IMG/VR virus record: IMGVR_UViG_3300024308_000188
Coordinates: 124,001 to 188,000 of that record
DNA length: 64,000 nt
From: a virus
Strand: one strand, 5' to 3'
Numbering within the stretch: the first letter of the stretch is position 1; each line of letters opens with the position of its first letter. The notes beneath the pieces were generated by a model, which made no database searches, had not been told where the DNA came from, and saw only the letters and a program-made list of their open reading frames with translations. Shown here in pieces: positions 32,610-41,444 of this stretch. The translations under genes were made by a program, and so were the position numbers.

Positions 32610-32618
32610 TTCTTTTCA

Positions 32619-32653
32619 AGTATTCCCTTAGTTTAGTCTGCTTTGGGAATACT
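32619..32653. other. 9-bp hairpin overlapping a CTGTAAAT motif
   Basis: AGTATTCCC (32619-32627) pairs with GGGAATACT (32645-32653). The last bases overlap the motif at 32652. Could end the upstream transcript and gate the next promoter, similar in principle to the composite elements. Confidence 0.6.
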
Positions 32654-32659
32654 GTAAAT
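32652..32659 (+). promoter_or_regulatory. CTGTAAAT motif, candidate late promoter 3
   Basis: Located 62 bases before the start at 32722. Followed by a 6-bp hairpin, TATACC (32667-32672) with GGTATA (32678-32683). Confidence 0.42.
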
Positions 32660-32721
32660 TCTTTAGTATACCTAAATGGTATAAACAATTTTTTATAACA
32701 GTAGAACATTGGGAAAATATC

Positions 32722-33447
32722 ATGTCAAAGAAAAAGACCGCCGGAAAAACAGTTGCTTCTGCGTTACTGGAATTGCTGACAGTTTGTGTTGAAGAAGGTG
32801 TTATCGAAGCTGATGACGTTGTTGCCGCTGTAGGCGCTCCTGCCGGTAAATCCTCCAAAGGCAAAAAATCCAAAAAGGATGAAGAAGTCGAAGAGGAAGA
32901 AGAGGAAGAAGAGTCTGATGAACCAGACTTTGAAGAAATGAATCTGAAGCAGCTGAAAAAGTTTGCTAAAGACAACGAAATCGAGATCCCTAAAAAGATC
33001 AAAGATGAAGATGACCTGCGCGAGTTTTTAGCTGAGCAGTATTCCGAAGAGGAAGAGGAAGAAGAGGAAGAAGAGGAAGAAGAATCTGATTCTCCTGACT
33101 TCGAGGACATGGATCACAAAGCACTGAAAAAGTTTGTGAAAGAAAATGATCTGGAAGTTCCTGCCAAAGTTCTGAAAGACGAAGATGACCTGCGCGAGTG
33201 GTTGGAAGAAAACTATTCCTCTGACGAAGAAGAGGAAGAAGAGGAAGAAGAGTCTGAAGAACCAGACTTTGAAGAAATGGATTTAAAAGAAATGAAGGCT
33301 TTCGCAAAAGAAAACGATCTTGAGCCGCCTAAGAAGGCGCTGAAGAACGAAGATACTCTGCGTGAGTGGCTGGAAGAAAACTATTCCTCTGACGAAGAAG
33401 AGGAAGAGGAAGAAGAGGAAGAAGAGGAAGAGTGGGAAGAAGATTAA
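32722..33447 (+). CDS. acidic protein with three SAP-like repeats, 241 aa
   Basis: Three copies of a roughly 45-aa unit, each PDFEEM(N/D)LKxxKxFAKxN followed by (I/L)xxPKK and DEDDLREWLEENY, separated by runs of Glu. The unit has the helix-extended loop-helix look of SAP/LEM/Rho-N-type modules and recurs in the proteins at 24938 and 41362. A short basic patch (SSKGKKSKKDEE) precedes the repeats. Extremely acidic overall, with a poly-Glu C-terminus. Could be a multivalent adaptor, a DNA mimic, or a chaperone for the basic proteins encoded next to it. Confidence 0.87.
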   Translation: MSKKKTAGKTVASALLELLTVCVEEGVIEADDVVAAVGAPAGKSSKGKKSKKDEEVEEEEEEEESDEPDFEEMNLKQLKKFAKDNEIEIPKKIKDEDDLREFLAEQYSEEEEEEEEEEEEESDSPDFEDMDHKALKKFVKENDLEVPAKVLKDEDDLREWLEENYSSDEEEEEEEEESEEPDFEEMDLKEMKAFAKENDLEPPKKALKNEDTLREWLEENYSSDEEEEEEEEEEEEEWEED

Positions 33448-33480
33448 TCCCTGACCTCTAACTAACCTTCTTTAAAATTT

Positions 33481-33510
33481 AAAGCGATGTGTATTGCATC
33501 GCTTTCCTTT
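33481..33510 (+). terminator. intrinsic terminator
   Basis: AAAGCGATG (33481-33489) pairs with CATCGCTTT (33497-33505) and is followed by CCTTT. Ends the acidic-repeat transcript. Confidence 0.7.
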
Positions 33511-33535
33511 AATTCGCAATAAGAGAAATTGAAAA

Positions 33536-34003
33536 ATGAGTAAACAAGCTATTTCCGCACTGAACAAAAGTGCAACTGCTTCTACAAAGCAAGCCGCTGC
33601 TTTACGCAAACAAGCAGAAGCTTTAGTTAAAGCCGCTGAACAAGCAGAAGCAGTTGCTGCCGCTACAAAACAGCAAGCCGAAGCTTTAGCAGGTAATCCA
33701 GCTCCTGCCGCAAAAGCTCCTGCCAAAGCTGACAAAAAAGCTCCGGTAGCCGATAAGAAAGCTCCGGCCAAAGCGGATAAGAAAGCTGACAAAAAAGCTG
33801 ACAAAAAAGCTCCGGCCAAAGCGGATAAGAAAGCTGATAAAAAGTCTGCTGACAAAAAAGCTCCGGCCAAGTCAGACAAGAAAGCTGACAAAAAGCCAGC
33901 TGATAAAAAGTCTGCTGACAAAAAAGCTCCGGCCAAGTCAGACAAGAAAGCTGACAAAAAGCCTTCTACAAAAAAGAAAAATAACGACTTCGATTTTGAA
34001 TAA
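33536..34003 (+). CDS. histone H1-like lysine-rich repeat protein, 155 aa
   Basis: An alanine-rich helical N-terminus (about 1-55, coiled-coil-like) is followed by about 90 residues built from KAPAKADKK and KADKKSADKK units, like the C-terminal tails of histone H1 and bacterial Hc1/AlgP-type proteins. The last residues are acidic-aromatic (NNDFDFE). Expected to bind and condense DNA or neutralise acidic partners. It sits directly after the extremely acidic 241-aa protein, an acidic/basic pairing. Strong terminator downstream, suggesting high expression. Confidence 0.87.
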   Translation: MSKQAISALNKSATASTKQAAALRKQAEALVKAAEQAEAVAAATKQQAEALAGNPAPAAKAPAKADKKAPVADKKAPAKADKKADKKADKKAPAKADKKADKKSADKKAPAKSDKKADKKPADKKSADKKAPAKSDKKADKKPSTKKKNNDFDFE

Positions 34004-34025
34004 TAAATTTTAGTCGTTATAAAAC

Positions 34026-34050
34026 AAAAGCCGCTTCTTGCGGCTTTTTT
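34026..34050 (+). terminator. strong intrinsic terminator
   Basis: AAAAGCCGC (34026-34034), loop TTCTT, GCGGCTTTT and further T residues to 34050. It ends the H1-like gene transcript. Confidence 0.9.
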
Positions 34051-34082
34051 CGTAAAAGTTCTCTAGCGAATGGAATTGAGAA

Positions 34083-34511
34083 ATGAACACGAGTTTGGCT
34101 CATGTAACCAATAATCTGCTTCACATAAAAGATCCTGTTGAGCTTTATGCTTACATGGTTTCTTACCGCACTTCGCTTCGCCTCAACTTACTTGAGCTAG
34201 AGCAACAAAAAACTGAACAAACAAACTTAGTTGCAAAGGGAAATAGAATCCTTACTAAAAACAAGGACAATCTAGATCCAGAAGATATTGCAATTTGGGA
34301 AGGTTCAGTATCTTGCGCCAAAGCCTCTTTGGAAATTCTAAAAGTTAGTCTGATGGAAACCTCTATGGTTCTTGATGCTGTTAATGCAAATATTTCCTTG
34401 CTAGGGAAACATTATAATCTCAGCGAAGAAAAGATTTTATCTACTCAGATTGATAGCATTAACGAATATTTCCGAAAATGTTTGGGGATAACTTTAAATG
34501 CCGAGCATTAA
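34083..34511 (+). CDS. hypothetical coiled-coil protein, 142 aa
   Basis: Almost wholly helical with heptad-like leucine spacing (LRLNLLELEQQKTEQTNLVA, ASLEILKVSLMETSMVLDAV). No family recognised. Overlaps the next gene by 14 bases and precedes the topoisomerase genes. Confidence 0.83.
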   Translation: MNTSLAHVTNNLLHIKDPVELYAYMVSYRTSLRLNLLELEQQKTEQTNLVAKGNRILTKNKDNLDPEDIAIWEGSVSCAKASLEILKVSLMETSMVLDAVNANISLLGKHYNLSEEKILSTQIDSINEYFRKCLGITLNAEH

Positions 34512-34875
34512 AAAGCGCTTGACTTCTTTGCAGAATCAAGGAACTTCGTGGTTTGAAAAGTTTGAGGCTAAGGTTGATGTTTTCCGGCAAGATGTTTTCC
34601 GAGCTTTTATTTTGGATGGTTATATTTTCCTGATAACAGCTACAGGTAACTCAATCACAGCACCTATTGAAATTGTCGCCACCGTTCTTGACGAAAATTT
34701 TTCTCAGATACCAGTCAAGTTGGATTCTTCTGATCTGAAATTGGTTAATGCTTATGTAAAAGTTCTTAACCTTATTTCTTCTGGAAGATTACCAGATGCT
34801 GATCCAGATCTGACTTCAAAAATAATTCAAGTGTTGGAGTCTCGTTATTTCAATACAAATAACAATACGCCTTAA
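34498..34875 (+). CDS. hypothetical protein, 125 aa
   Basis: Starts inside the previous gene. Basic N-terminus (MPSIKKRLTSLQNQG), then alpha/beta sequence with a hydrophobic strand pair (FILDGYIFLITATGNSITAP). No motif recognised. Confidence 0.8.
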   Translation: MPSIKKRLTSLQNQGTSWFEKFEAKVDVFRQDVFRAFILDGYIFLITATGNSITAPIEIVATVLDENFSQIPVKLDSSDLKLVNAYVKVLNLISSGRLPDADPDLTSKIIQVLESRYFNTNNNTP

Positions 34876-34887
34876 GGAAAGATCCCA

Positions 34888-36870
34888 ATGGCTAAAGCAA
34901 AAGCAAAATCTGCAAATACTTATGATGAAGATAGTATTCAGGTTCACAAAGGTTTAGCTGGTGTTAGATTAAACGCTGGCATGTACATGGGTGAGCTTGG
35001 CGATTCAATGATGTATCGCATGGGCAAAGAAGCTGTTGAAAACAGCCGCGATGAATACGAAGCTGGACGCAACAACGCAATCTATGTAGCCTTTAATAAC
35101 AAAACAAGTGAATACGTTTTTGCCGACTGCGCTCAAGGTATTCCTGTTGGAATGAAAACAGTTGAAGGTAAAAAAGTAAGCGCATTAACAGTAATTCTTA
35201 CTGAACTTCATGCTGGCGGAAAATTTGATGTAAAAGCTTATCAGACTTCAGGTGGTACGCACGGTGTTGGTATTTCTGCGGTCAATGCTTTATCAAAAGA
35301 ACTTGAGGTCTGGACTTGTCGTGAAGATCAGTGGTACTACCAAAGTTTTTCATGCGGAAAAGAAACCAGTCCTGTTAAAAAGGTTCCAGACACTTTCCTC
35401 AAGAAAAAGTTTGGTTATCTTTTGCCGCTCAAGAAAAAGTTTAAGCGACTTGGCACTATCATTCGCTTGGTTCCAGATCAAAGCGTGATAAGCGTTGATG
35501 CTAGTCGTACCTCAAAACTTAAAACATATACCCAAGCTGTTTTGGAAGAACAAAAGTTTGCTGATTATTTAAAGTTCATGAGTACCATGAATAGCAAGCT
35601 TTATATCGGTTTCCTAAACCTTGAAACAAACAAAGAACAGGTTTTCTACAATGATAAAGGTTTGGGTGCTGTAGTCAGTTCAATAATTTCTGATCATGAT
35701 TTAGAGCCTTTGGGTAAGCCATTCGAGTTCGATGGCTCAAGCCTGAAAGTTGCTATTCAATGGTCTAATCACTATGACAGTGATCTGTTCAGAAGTTATG
35801 TAAATAGTAGTCCAACAATAGATCATGGTACGCATGTAAATGGTTTCCGTGCGGCCATGTCAAAAGCTTTGAAAAACTATCTGCCCAAAAAAGCAGGTAA
35901 GTTTAAGCCAGAAGATCTTTATGTTGGCGCAGTTGCTATTATCAACTGGAAAATGAACAGCGCTCAATTTAGTGGTCAGGTAAAAGATAAACTGGTATCT
36001 AAAATCGATAACGAAGTTTGTGATTTACTGACTCAACCATTAACCGATTTTTTTGCAAAGAACAAAACATTAGCCAAGCAGATTATAAAACGCGCAAGTG
36101 ATGTTGCGGCTTCCCGTGAAGATCTTGCTAAAACAATGAAAGGCATGAGCGAAGTTAAAAAAGGTGGAAGTAAGCTGCCGATAAAACTTTATGAAGCTCC
36201 AGATTGTAAACCGCATGAGCGTGAGCTGTATTTTGTCGAAGGCGATTCGGCTGGCGGTACTGCCAAAAATGCTCGTGGCTTTAATCAGGAAGTTTTAAAA
36301 CTTGGCGGTAAAATTCCAAACGCATTGAATGTTAGTCTAAGTGCCTTACTTTCAAATGACCGCATTCAAGATATGCTGAACAGTTTGGGAGTTGACATAA
36401 AAAGTTTGGATGTTAAAGCTGATAATCCTACATTCAGTACAAAGAATCTGCGAGTTGCTGTTGCAATGTTGCTTGCTGATGCTGATGCTGATGGATCTCA
36501 CATTAACGTACTTATCACCGCATTTTTCTATAAACTTATGCCCGACTTTATTAAAGAAGGTCGTTTGTTTGTTGTTGACGCTCAATTGTACAACGCACTC
36601 GTTAATGGTGTGCATTACAGCGGAAACACAATGGAAGAGTGTTTAGCTAAGTTACCAAAAAATGCTCCGAAGGGAAGTGTGTTCCGTGCAAAAGGTTGGG
36701 GAGAGACAGATGCAGATTTACTTGAAGCCATAGCATTTGATATTAACAACAGAAAGTTGATTCAAATTGAATATGGCAAAGTTCAAGAAGATCTTGCGTT
36801 TTACAGATCAGTTGTAGGTGAAGATGCCTCTGCCAGACGGCAATTGTTGGGGTTAAGTTCCAACGATTAA
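34888..36870 (+). CDS. type IIA DNA topoisomerase, ATPase subunit (GyrB/ParE/T4 gp39-like)
   Basis: The 660-aa subunit binds ATP and, with the subunit at 37806, passes one duplex through another. GHKL ATPase motifs: EAVENSRDE with the Mg-binding Asn at 52, and GGTHGVGIS (122-130) for the ATP lid. The TOPRIM domain has EGDSAGG (about 451-457) and DADADGSH (about 530-538), the metal-binding acidic residues. Good ribosome site (AAGGAAAG). Length matches the shorter GyrB/ParE type. Phages use such enzymes to relieve supercoils during replication or to resolve progeny DNA. Whether it supercoils (gyrase) or only relaxes and decatenates cannot be told from the sequence. Confidence 0.95.
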   Translation: MAKAKAKSANTYDEDSIQVHKGLAGVRLNAGMYMGELGDSMMYRMGKEAVENSRDEYEAGRNNAIYVAFNNKTSEYVFADCAQGIPVGMKTVEGKKVSALTVILTELHAGGKFDVKAYQTSGGTHGVGISAVNALSKELEVWTCREDQWYYQSFSCGKETSPVKKVPDTFLKKKFGYLLPLKKKFKRLGTIIRLVPDQSVISVDASRTSKLKTYTQAVLEEQKFADYLKFMSTMNSKLYIGFLNLETNKEQVFYNDKGLGAVVSSIISDHDLEPLGKPFEFDGSSLKVAIQWSNHYDSDLFRSYVNSSPTIDHGTHVNGFRAAMSKALKNYLPKKAGKFKPEDLYVGAVAIINWKMNSAQFSGQVKDKLVSKIDNEVCDLLTQPLTDFFAKNKTLAKQIIKRASDVAASREDLAKTMKGMSEVKKGGSKLPIKLYEAPDCKPHERELYFVEGDSAGGTAKNARGFNQEVLKLGGKIPNALNVSLSALLSNDRIQDMLNSLGVDIKSLDVKADNPTFSTKNLRVAVAMLLADADADGSHINVLITAFFYKLMPDFIKEGRLFVVDAQLYNALVNGVHYSGNTMEECLAKLPKNAPKGSVFRAKGWGETDADLLEAIAFDINNRKLIQIEYGKVQEDLAFYRSVVGEDASARRQLLGLSSND

Positions 36871-36882
36871 GAGGATCGTGAA

Positions 36883-37272
36883 ATGGGACAACGCTACTAT
36901 GCTCTAATGGACTTAAGCTTTATTCCAATAAAGATGAATCCAGATCACATGCGAAATAATAGTTTGACTGTGTTTTGGGTTCGACTTTCATTTATCAACA
37001 CAAAGATTAAACGGGCCGCTTTGATTGTACTTAGTAATGATGGTACAATCGTAAAAAGTGTTTGGCCCACAAAATCGAAAACAATATCTTCAGTTATATT
37101 GAATGTGTTTGAGAGAACTTCTCTTGATGGTGACGATTGGAATTGGGACGAGCTTTTAAAAATAAGTCTGGCGCGAAAGCGTATGATTCAGTATTATGGA
37201 TCAAGAGAGTCTTATCGCAGACGTATTGCTTTGCTTCCAGTTACGCAAAATAGTTTGCATAATATTTGTTGA
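36883..37272 (+). CDS. hypothetical protein, 129 aa, between the topoisomerase subunits
   Basis: Basic protein with an alpha/beta start (MGQRYYALMDLSFIPIKMNP) and a core strand AALIVLSNDGTIVKSVWP. It weakly resembles the next protein (ALAIVDANGFFIKRPP), so the two may be divergent duplicates. Function unknown. Confidence 0.82.
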   Translation: MGQRYYALMDLSFIPIKMNPDHMRNNSLTVFWVRLSFINTKIKRAALIVLSNDGTIVKSVWPTKSKTISSVILNVFERTSLDGDDWNWDELLKISLARKRMIQYYGSRESYRRRIALLPVTQNSLHNIC

Positions 37273-37281
37273 GGAAATTGC

Positions 37282-37707
37282 ATGATTAAAAAACAAATTG
37301 TATTCATGTATATGGCTCAAGGTGTAGTCGAAGAAAGTTGTCGATGGATAAAAGCTGAACTTGAAGTCAACGACAATCCTAAAAAATTGTTGGAAACTCG
37401 ATTGCAGTGTATGGCCTTAGCTATTGTGGATGCGAACGGATTTTTCATAAAACGCCCTCCACAAAATATTATTGGTAGCGTTTCCCGTGTTTACACTACA
37501 GGTCTTTATTGGTTGGGTAAGAATAGTAAATTCCTGACAGACACGTTGCTTAATGAATTGAGTGAAAAGAAAACTCTTTCAACATTAGGACTGGACTCTG
37601 TGAGAGCATATGTTTCTTATTTGAGTTCAAATAATCCGTATGATCAAGTTCAATTCACTTCATTCCTGAAAGAAGTGTTACCTAAAGGAACACCATCTTT
37701 AGTATGA
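37282..37707 (+). CDS. hypothetical protein, 141 aa, between the topoisomerase subunits
   Basis: Follows TGAGGAAATT. Helical with a central strand segment (CMALAIVDANGFFIKRPPQN) similar to that in the previous gene. No family recognised. Promoter copy 9 begins ten bases after its stop. Confidence 0.82.
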   Translation: MIKKQIVFMYMAQGVVEESCRWIKAELEVNDNPKKLLETRLQCMALAIVDANGFFIKRPPQNIIGSVSRVYTTGLYWLGKNSKFLTDTLLNELSEKKTLSTLGLDSVRAYVSYLSSNNPYDQVQFTSFLKEVLPKGTPSLV

Positions 37708-37717
37708 ACTGATCCAA

Positions 37718-37765
37718 GTGTGTCAAAAATCAGGGGTTTATTTCAATACCTTATTTTGGTATAAT
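37718..37765 (+). promoter_or_regulatory. composite promoter element, copy 9
   Basis: Box GTGTGTCAAAAA at 37718 and TATAAT at 37760-37765, 42 bp apart, the only copy one base longer. The hairpin is weak and the -35 position (TTTATT) is poor, but TTTTGG precedes the -10 as in other copies. Drives the topoisomerase A gene at 37806. Confidence 0.8.
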
Positions 37766-37805
37766 CCGGCCTGTTCGCTTACACAAAAAGTTGGTAAACT
37801 AAACA

Positions 37806-39449
37806 ATGAAATCAAAAAAGCCGCCAGCAAAAACAAAGAAAGTTTCTAAGACTGAGTTGGGAGATATTAAACAACATAAAAAGTCGAAGAAAAATTTACC
37901 CGCAGTTGTTGAACCTAATCAATTCAAACTGCCTTCCACTGTACTGATGAAAACTATTGTCAAAGAAGATTTGGCAAACTTTGCAAAAAGAAATTTAACT
38001 CATTACGGTGAATACGTTGTACAAGATCGTGCTGTTCCAGAATTCCGTGATGGATTAAAGCCAGTTCACCGCCACATTATTTATGCAATGTCTCAGCTGA
38101 ATTTATTCGGTTCTGACTTTAAAAAGTGTGCGCGTATTGTTGGTGATACAATTGGTAAGTATCATCCTCACGGTGACTCTGCAACGTATGGTGCATTAGT
38201 TACGTTAGCCAATACAATTCCAAAACTTATTCAAGGTCGAGGAAATTTTGGCAGTCCACTCGATATGGCGGCAGCTCAGCGTTATACTGAAGCGCGTTTG
38301 AGTGATTACAGCAAACTTTTTCTTTTGGATAAAGGTTATCTTGAAGTTGTTCCGCGTATAAACAACTTTGATGACAGCGAAAAAATTCCGTTGTATTTGC
38401 CTTCGCTTCTTCCAACAATGCTGTTGATTGGAAATGCTGGTGGTATTGCCTACGGTGTTCGTGCTTGTAATCCTGCTTTTGAAATTGAAGGCGTTACAAA
38501 ACTTATTCAAATTGTATTGGAAAAAGGCGATTTGAAATCTTCTGATTGTGTAAAGCATTTAAAAATTCAAGCTCCTTTTGGATCTGATTGCGTTAGCACA
38601 CCAGAAGAACTTGCAAGCTTTATTGAAACAGGTAGAGCAAAGGCAATAAAATATTGTCCGAAAGTTCAAGTTGATTACAAAAATAAAATCGTTGAAATTG
38701 TTTCTTATTCTCCCGGTTTCGCATCTGAAGATGGCGTTGCTAAAAAACGTGATAAGATTTTAGAATTACCCGAAGTTAGTCGTTGGGTAAGTGACTGTGG
38801 TGATAAACGTCCGAACGCTGGCCCTTATGGTGCATATTATTATGTTGTACCAAAACGTGGAATGTCAGATGACGGCCTTTTTGATTTAGCTGAAAAAATT
38901 CGTAAGATGTTGACTGGCAGTGAGTTCTATAACTTAGGACTTACAATAAACAACGTCGATGGAACTGCTAAATTCCTTTACTGTAACTTTGCGACCTATA
39001 TTAAAAACTGGGTTCGCTATCGTGTGGAATTGGAAAAGCGTTATCTGGAAAACATTATTGCAAAACGCGAACGCGATTTGTGGGAATACAACGTATTGTC
39101 CTACGCTGTTATCAACAAGAATAAAATCTTGGAAGTAATGAAAAAAGCTTTGGACAAAGATGATCCAGATACTTACACTGCAAAAACATTGAAGATTCCT
39201 CAAGATGAAGCTACTTTCATTTTGGAATTGAAAATGCGTAGGCTGGCAAAACTTGAACTGAAAGCGCTACAGGACAAGATTAAAATTGCTACTGCCGACA
39301 TTAAAGGATGGAAACGCGATCACAAAGATCCTAATCCTCGTATCGCTTCTTCCTTGACCGAATCTGTAAATAAGTATGTACGGATGGTAAATGCTTCAAT
39401 CGCAGACACTAAAAAGTCTGAGAAGAAGCGCAAGAAAAAAGCAGACTGA
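37806..39449 (+). CDS. type IIA DNA topoisomerase, cleavage subunit (GyrA/ParC/T4 gp52-like)
   Basis: The 547-aa product carries the DNA cleavage-religation core: [20 protein letters not shown] near residues 70-90, [16 protein letters not shown] (about 117-132), and the catalytic tyrosine at about 160 in [10 protein letters not shown]. It lacks the C-terminal beta-pinwheel of full GyrA, so it is more like a T4-type or minimal ParC subunit. A basic N-terminal tail ([13 protein letters not shown]) resembles the H1-like tails elsewhere in the window. It has its own promoter (copy 9), separate from the ATPase subunit gene. Confidence 0.94.
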   Translation: MKSKKPPAKTKKVSKTELGDIKQHKKSKKNLPAVVEPNQFKLPSTVLMKTIVKEDLANFAKRNLTHYGEYVVQDRAVPEFRDGLKPVHRHIIYAMSQLNLFGSDFKKCARIVGDTIGKYHPHGDSATYGALVTLANTIPKLIQGRGNFGSPLDMAAAQRYTEARLSDYSKLFLLDKGYLEVVPRINNFDDSEKIPLYLPSLLPTMLLIGNAGGIAYGVRACNPAFEIEGVTKLIQIVLEKGDLKSSDCVKHLKIQAPFGSDCVSTPEELASFIETGRAKAIKYCPKVQVDYKNKIVEIVSYSPGFASEDGVAKKRDKILELPEVSRWVSDCGDKRPNAGPYGAYYYVVPKRGMSDDGLFDLAEKIRKMLTGSEFYNLGLTINNVDGTAKFLYCNFATYIKNWVRYRVELEKRYLENIIAKRERDLWEYNVLSYAVINKNKILEVMKKALDKDDPDTYTAKTLKIPQDEATFILELKMRRLAKLELKALQDKIKIATADIKGWKRDHKDPNPRIASSLTESVNKYVRMVNASIADTKKSEKKRKKKAD

Positions 39450-39471
39450 CGCTGCTTTAGGATAAAGGCAA

Positions 39472-39494
39472 GAGGATTATAATTTATAATCCTC
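39472..39494. other. 23-bp perfect palindrome in an intergenic region
   Basis: GAGGATTATAA (39472-39482), one T, TTATAATCCTC (39484-39494). The palindrome contains TATAAT on each strand. It could be a symmetric operator or, as RNA, a long hairpin. No T-run follows. Confidence 0.75.
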
Positions 39495-39550
39495 AACACC
39501 TTTCGGGCCTAGCCCATTATAACAAACAGAAAATTAGGGAAATTAACACA

Positions 39551-40936
39551 ATGTCAGAAGTCCTTTACGCGACGGTACTTCAATCATTGATGTCGAGCAT
39601 TAGCTCAACAGACAATTTGATTAAAAAGGCTGCAACACCTAAAAAGTTTGCTAAAGCTAGTGAAACACTGGCTGACCTATCATCTACTATAGATGCTTTA
39701 GCTGACTTCGATTCTAGCTCAAAGCGGGATCGTAAATTTACCGCACAGCGAAAACCTGCTCGGTATTTAGCTAACACTATACGTTCTTTAAAGGATGCGT
39801 TGGAAAATCGTGAGATTAATCTCACTAGATTTTGTGAATTGATCAGAACAGAAATGTCTGACAGATTGCAAGATCTAAAAGATTCTTCGCAGACCCATAT
39901 AAAAAGGATCGAGCAAAATCCAGATCTTTTAATGGAAGTAAGTGACGACGAAGTTGGCCATGCCATTTTTGTTGAATCCTACAAAAAAGTTTCTGGTGCT
40001 TCAAAATCCAAGGCAGAACCTGTCGAGGAGTACGAAGAGATTGCCGATTTTTCTCAAGCTCAATATGAATTTGTGACAAACAGATTGGCTGTTCATAGTC
40101 AAGCTGTACACAAAGCATTAGTCAGCAAAATAAAATCTGATAAATTAAATTTCTCCAGAAGTGCTGTAATACCAACGCAGTGCCCTGTTACAGTTAACTT
40201 TGAAAATGTTGCTTTACGCAGCACAAAACTTTTACGTCACATATTTACTGGTGTCGATGCGCTTGGCTTTGCTGGCCCTGATAGCAGTGATGTTGCTTTA
40301 ATTTTACCTAATCAAATTCTTTTGCAGTTTAGCAAAAGTCAAAGCGAATTGTTGATTGCTACAAAACACGACGATTCAAAGTTTGCCGATGCCGTAACAA
40401 AAAACAAGTCTGCAATGAAAGCGGAAAAAAGTTTGTTACGTAAACTTCTGACCGAACGTGAAAAACTAAATAACAGAAAAGAAGGGGCAAAGCGTACTGG
40501 AACTCTGGACTCTGAATTACGTAAAAAACTTGAAGCCGAACTGAAATCGGTTCAAGTTAAAATAGATACTTCTGAAAAGATGATCTCTATTTTGAAACGT
40601 CATGGAGTAGAAGCTAAAAGTATCTATGATTCCAAGGCTCGATTCCTTGACAAGAAAACCTCAAATGTTTATTTTGAGCGCGTTAATCAATTTCTTGATG
40701 ACGCTAGATCTCGCGGCCATGAATATAGTTTAATGTCAAATGATTTTGCTACCAGTCCTACTAATAGCGATATTTCCTTGGCATGGATCGTACCAACAGC
40801 CGTCTATAAAAAGTTGTATGCTCAAACAAAAGGCAATATCAAAGTTTTGTCATGGGGACTTCCACTTTCAAATAAAAGTTTAGGAGTTTCAAATGGAAAA
40901 CAAACTGCCAGTGGTAAAAAGAGCCGACGGCTGTGA
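39551..40936 (+). CDS. hypothetical protein, 461 aa, coiled-coil segments
   Basis: Helical N-terminal region (about 1-125) with basic/acidic alternation, a central domain, and a coiled-coil (about 300-355, KSLLRKLLTEREKLNNRKEG...). Basic C-terminal end (ASGKKSRRL). No motif recognised. The next gene (HNH) starts inside its 3' end, a 44-base overlap. Confidence 0.85.
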   Translation: MSEVLYATVLQSLMSSISSTDNLIKKAATPKKFAKASETLADLSSTIDALADFDSSSKRDRKFTAQRKPARYLANTIRSLKDALENREINLTRFCELIRTEMSDRLQDLKDSSQTHIKRIEQNPDLLMEVSDDEVGHAIFVESYKKVSGASKSKAEPVEEYEEIADFSQAQYEFVTNRLAVHSQAVHKALVSKIKSDKLNFSRSAVIPTQCPVTVNFENVALRSTKLLRHIFTGVDALGFAGPDSSDVALILPNQILLQFSKSQSELLIATKHDDSKFADAVTKNKSAMKAEKSLLRKLLTEREKLNNRKEGAKRTGTLDSELRKKLEAELKSVQVKIDTSEKMISILKRHGVEAKSIYDSKARFLDKKTSNVYFERVNQFLDDARSRGHEYSLMSNDFATSPTNSDISLAWIVPTAVYKKLYAQTKGNIKVLSWGLPLSNKSLGVSNGKQTASGKKSRRL

Positions 40937-41444
40937 GTTATGTTGTATTTGTATGAATTGGTTTGCCAATATACATTGGCACCACACTATTCCAAGATCG
41001 TTAGGTGGTAGTGATAGTTTGCAAATTCCTATCGATGGAGCTTGCCATACAACACTTCATGCTCATGCAGATGCTATAGTTGCACGTATTGGTGCTAAAA
41101 ACCCAAAACCCTTAAGGAAATTTTGGGCTGACCCTGAGACAGAACTTAGAGCTAAAACTTGGTTAGAAATTTTGGTCAAGGCATTATTGAGTCCTCCAGT
41201 TTCTTCCAATGCTAAAATGACTTTACTTCCTATGGTACATGCCGATCCAGCAACTCGGCAAGGATTAGAGTTACTCAAAAAAGATCTTCCGGGGATAACC
41301 AATATGGAGCAGACGATCTTATATTGTATCAATCACACGTTGAGATCCAAAGGATTAAAAAATGACAACAAAAAGACAGACATCAGTAAACAAAGCGCAG
41401 ATAAAGATAAAAGTCATAACAGAAGAAAAACTAACTTGTGGTGA
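40893..41444 (+). CDS. HNH-type endonuclease
   Basis: The 183-aa product has the HNH layout: Cys pair CELCCIC (14-20), HWHHTIPRSLGG (28-39) with the metal-binding His, and CHTTLHAH (51-58) supplying the second His pair. It would cut DNA as a nickase or double-strand enzyme. The basic C-terminal tail (NHTLRSKGLKNDNKKTDISK) could bind DNA. It overlaps both neighbours by 44 and 83 bases, unusual for a free-standing homing gene, and suggests an integrated cellular or packaging role. Phage HNH proteins beside terminase genes assist packaging, but this one is about 5 kb from the terminase. Confidence 0.85.
   Translation: MENKLPVVKRADGCELCCICMNWFANIHWHHTIPRSLGGSDSLQIPIDGACHTTLHAHADAIVARIGAKNPKPLRKFWADPETELRAKTWLEILVKALLSPPVSSNAKMTLLPMVHADPATRQGLELLKKDLPGITNMEQTILYCINHTLRSKGLKNDNKKTDISKQSADKDKSHNRRKTNLW

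Noticed and set aside
33472-33957. 161-aa minus-strand ORF with FLSA repeats
   Set aside because: Antisense of the lysine-rich repeat gene; it would also read through the terminator at 33481.
33720-33970. Repeated short units resembling a CRISPR array
   Set aside because: The units are in-frame coding repeats (KADKK) without spacer-like unique sequence of constant length.
39472-39494. TATAAT in the 23-bp palindrome as a promoter
   Set aside because: There is no -35 or composite box at the right distance; the palindrome alone explains the AT-rich motif.
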